Assembly: GCA_016838895.1 (NCBI GenBank)
Contig: JAEKNU010000002.1
Coordinates: 62,001-126,000, forward strand
From: Chloroflexota bacterium
Lineage (GTDB): Bacteria; Chloroflexota; Anaerolineae; Anaerolineales; Anaerolineaceae
Direction: 5' to 3'
DNA: 64,000 nucleotides
In this document: in pieces, positions 62,313 to 64,000 of the stretch
How the letters are laid out: the number at the start of each line of letters is the position of its first letter
Numbering within the stretch: position 1 is the first letter of the stretch
Translations under genes and position numbers: made by a program
The notes under the pieces: model-generated
Told to the model about the DNA's origin: nothing
Databases searched by the model: none
The model's input: the letters and a program-made list of their open reading frames with translations, nothing else

Positions 62313-63233
62313 TTATTTTCTTTCCCCAACCTTCACACACCGGAAGGTTTGATAAGCCGGGGAATAGAGCATGTTCTTCTTGAAAATACCGCCCTTGTAA
62401 TCAATGATATAGGCGTAGTTTTCACGATCCGGAACCCATTCGCCAGTCCAGTAGTAAATGATTTCGGAATAGGAATCCCAGATAGGGGATTCCTTGTCGG
62501 GCGTGTTTAAATAATTAGCTGTCTCATTCTCAGCATCCCAGGTACCGCCGGCATTTTCGCCATCACGGGTCTGACAGCGCACAGCTTCTTCAATGTCGGG
62601 AAGGCGCCAGAGGTTTTGTTCATCTTCAAAGAGTTCAGTGCCATCCGCGGATAAATGCGTACAGGCATCTTGTGCATCCGCCCAGGTGACGCCTTGCTCC
62701 GGGAAGCCAGGTCCACGTCCCGCCCAATACAATGGTTGGCCCTGACAATCCACCAGGCGGGTACTGAAATCACCGTCGTTCAGGCGTGCCTGTATACGGA
62801 TGATATTGGGGATGGCAATGATAATCATCAAACTAATTGGCAGAACCGTCAGCAGAAAAACAGCCAGACGACGGGGTTGCGCATTACCGAAGAAGAAGAG
62901 CAATCCCAGCCCGGTCAGGGGGATTGCCAGCATTAGGTAGGTAACAAAAAAAGAGGCACCCGCAAAGAAAAATGCGCAAAAGATACCCAGGCCAATATAA
63001 ATAATCAGACCCATTCGTCTCCAGCGCATGGCGATGAGTGGCATGAGAATAAATGCCAGTGAAAAGGGGATATATTGAATCAGCATCAGGAATAAATTTT
63101 GCCATATGGAGGATGCATACCAACCCTCGTGGAAGTTTTCCAGCATACCCCAGATAGTCCATAACAGGGCGATCAGCAGCGAAATACCGACAGCAATCCA
63201 GCCCAGTATATTTTTGCGTTTTTCAACGTTCAT
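62313..63233 (-). CDS. Membrane protein with DUF1566-like C-terminal domain
   Basis: A 306-residue protein. Four membrane helices (about 10-32, 42-68, 72-95 and 105-150) fill the first half. The second half is extracytoplasmic and looks like a DUF1566 (formylglycine-generating enzyme/lectin-like) domain, with the WADAQDACTHL and WRLPDIEEAV segments, YWTGEWVPD and a final FRCVKV. Such domains often bind sugars or proteins. No similar fusion is known to me. The stop codon directly abuts the stop of the convergent thioesterase. Confidence 0.7.
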   Translation of the reverse strand: MNVEKRKNILGWIAVGISLLIALLWTIWGMLENFHEGWYASSIWQNLFLMLIQYIPFSLAFILMPLIAMRWRRMGLIIYIGLGIFCAFFFAGASFFVTYLMLAIPLTGLGLLFFFGNAQPRRLAVFLLTVLPISLMIIIAIPNIIRIQARLNDGDFSTRLVDCQGQPLYWAGRGPGFPEQGVTWADAQDACTHLSADGTELFEDEQNLWRLPDIEEAVRCQTRDGENAGGTWDAENETANYLNTPDKESPIWDSYSEIIYYWTGEWVPDRENYAYIIDYKGGIFKKNMLYSPAYQTFRCVKVGERK

Positions 63234-63459
63234 AAGTAGCCCACCTTTGAATCATTTTTTTGAATACGATTAAATCATTGTAACATTACTTTTTGAACAA
63301 CTGTCTGAATCATATTCACAGATGGAATTCACCTGATCTGCACATCGCCTAAACAAAAAATTCACAACTTTCTCCTAAAATAATGAGTGAGAAAAAGGTT
63401 TGTTTCTTCGTTTCTACGCTACATCATGTAGACATTGAAGATAGTACAGGAAAAAAACG
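63234..63459. other. Intergenic region between divergent genes
   Basis: About 225 bases between two divergent membrane-protein genes. It should hold both promoters, but no strong -35/-10 pair or operator was found. Confidence 0.4.
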
Positions 63460-64000
63460 ATGAAAAATAAACAGGTATTCTATTGGTTTCTTGATTTAAT
63501 CATTTTGGTTTTACTGGTTGTTGAATACAAAATGGATTGGACAGGCTTACAGTGGCATGAATTGCTGGGAATAGCCATGTTCGGATTAATGCTGTTGCAT
63601 TTATCTACGCATTGGCGCTGGGTGGTTTCGGTAACAGGCAAAGTATTACAATCTATCTCCAACAAAGCTTGTTTCTGCTATGTGGTTGACTTTTTACTGC
63701 TTTTCCTTTTTAGCAGCATTATCCTGACAGGTTTGATCATTTCTACTTTGTTGAACTTGACGTTGAATCACTACGATTTTTGGCGTTTCCTGCATGTCAG
63801 TGTTTCATACCTCACAGTTGTTGTGATGGGGCTGAAAATTGCATTGCATTGGAAGTGGATTGTGAATACAACCAAGCGCAAAATATTGCGTTTATCAACG
63901 GCTCCTGTAACAGCAGGATGTACTACGCAATGTAATAGTAGTGATGGTATAAATCGCCGTCAATTTCTGGAACAAACCGGAATCTTTTCCGGCGCGATGA
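63460..64000 (+). CDS. DUF4405-like membrane protein with a twin-arginine motif, 3' truncated by the window
   Basis: The first 180 residues of a gene that continues beyond the window. Four membrane helices (near 7-22, 33-50, 75-98 and 112-130) contain several His residues (HELLG, LHLSTHW, HVS, ALHW) placed as in b-type cytochrome or DUF4405 membrane anchors. After a short cysteine-containing loop (AGCTTQC) comes RRQFLEQTGIFSG, which resembles a twin-arginine export motif in the middle of the protein. It may be a heme-containing redox anchor with an attached extracytoplasmic domain. The ATG has AGG nearby. Confidence 0.65.
   Translation, partial: MKNKQVFYWFLDLIILVLLVVEYKMDWTGLQWHELLGIAMFGLMLLHLSTHWRWVVSVTGKVLQSISNKACFCYVVDFLLLFLFSSIILTGLIISTLLNLTLNHYDFWRFLHVSVSYLTVVVMGLKIALHWKWIVNTTKRKILRLSTAPVTAGCTTQCNSSDGINRRQFLEQTGIFSGAM

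Noticed and set aside
1-64000. tRNA, rRNA, insertion sequence or phage genes
   Set aside because: None could be recognised by reading both strands; short or divergent RNA genes could still be missed without a covariance search.

Overview
The window looks like a chromosomal stretch of a Gram-variable, probably anaerobic member of the Chloroflexota, most likely Anaerolineae. This is an inference from gene content. The pointers are a DUF3090 / SCO1664-type gene pair, an oversized SecA, an S1 protein with a long Lys/Ala/Glu tail, a DUF58 / transglutaminase pair, many secreted beta-propeller lipoproteins and a fungal/archaeal-type aspartate-semialdehyde dehydrogenase. No rRNA, tRNA, CRISPR array, insertion sequence or phage gene was seen. 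Base composition is moderate, and a few genes (the PD40 propeller, the GT-C membrane protein, the MerR regulator) look more AT-rich by eye.

Layout. 1-209 is the tail of a chemoreceptor. 285-3366 is a copper operon (csoR, copZ-like chaperone, copA) with its own promoter and CsoR-type operator. 3379-4455 is an exported PD40 propeller. 4597-8272 is a three-subunit molybdenum hydroxylase operon (FAD, Fe-S, Mo subunits). On the minus strand follow cheW (8326-8772) and a complete chemoreceptor (8907-11354). 11711-14217 holds asd and aspartate kinase. 14379-17112 holds two convergent exported proteins. 17198-20567 is a disaccharide locus: a sucrose-phosphate-synthase-like glycosyltransferase and a phosphatase fused to a glycoside hydrolase-like domain. 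20724-26144 holds membrane proteins, an MFS/DeoR pair and a GT-C family protein. 26249-29968 is a TetR-controlled ABC-2 exporter operon reading left, divergent from a lipoprotein propeller gene.

31304-34616 is a five-gene run in which DUF3090, SCO1664-type and an unknown protein precede folK and folP. A DHA2 exporter follows. 36362-41280 encodes a complete 2-oxoacid dehydrogenase (E1 alpha, E1 beta, E2, E3), with E3 behind its own promoter and a hairpin-rich leader. A MerR regulator (41439-42323, minus) has a textbook 19-base-spacer promoter. 42728-54203 carries secA, an rpsA-like gene, a dipeptidase, an M16 peptidase pair, acpS, a phosphoesterase and a small minus-strand gene whose promoter carries two LexA-like boxes. 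54496-57643 is frr-uppS-cdsA-glpX. 57761-61377 is a DUF58 / transglutaminase pair. The right end has an acyl-ACP thioesterase, a membrane protein with a DUF1566-like domain, and the start of a four-helix membrane protein cut by the window edge.

The most promising leads are the phosphatase-hydrolase fusion beside an SPS-like glycosyltransferase, the SecA with two large insertions, the LexA-like boxes before the 79-residue protein, and the ABC ATPase whose H-loop histidine is asparagine. All identifications were made by reading the sequence without database searches.
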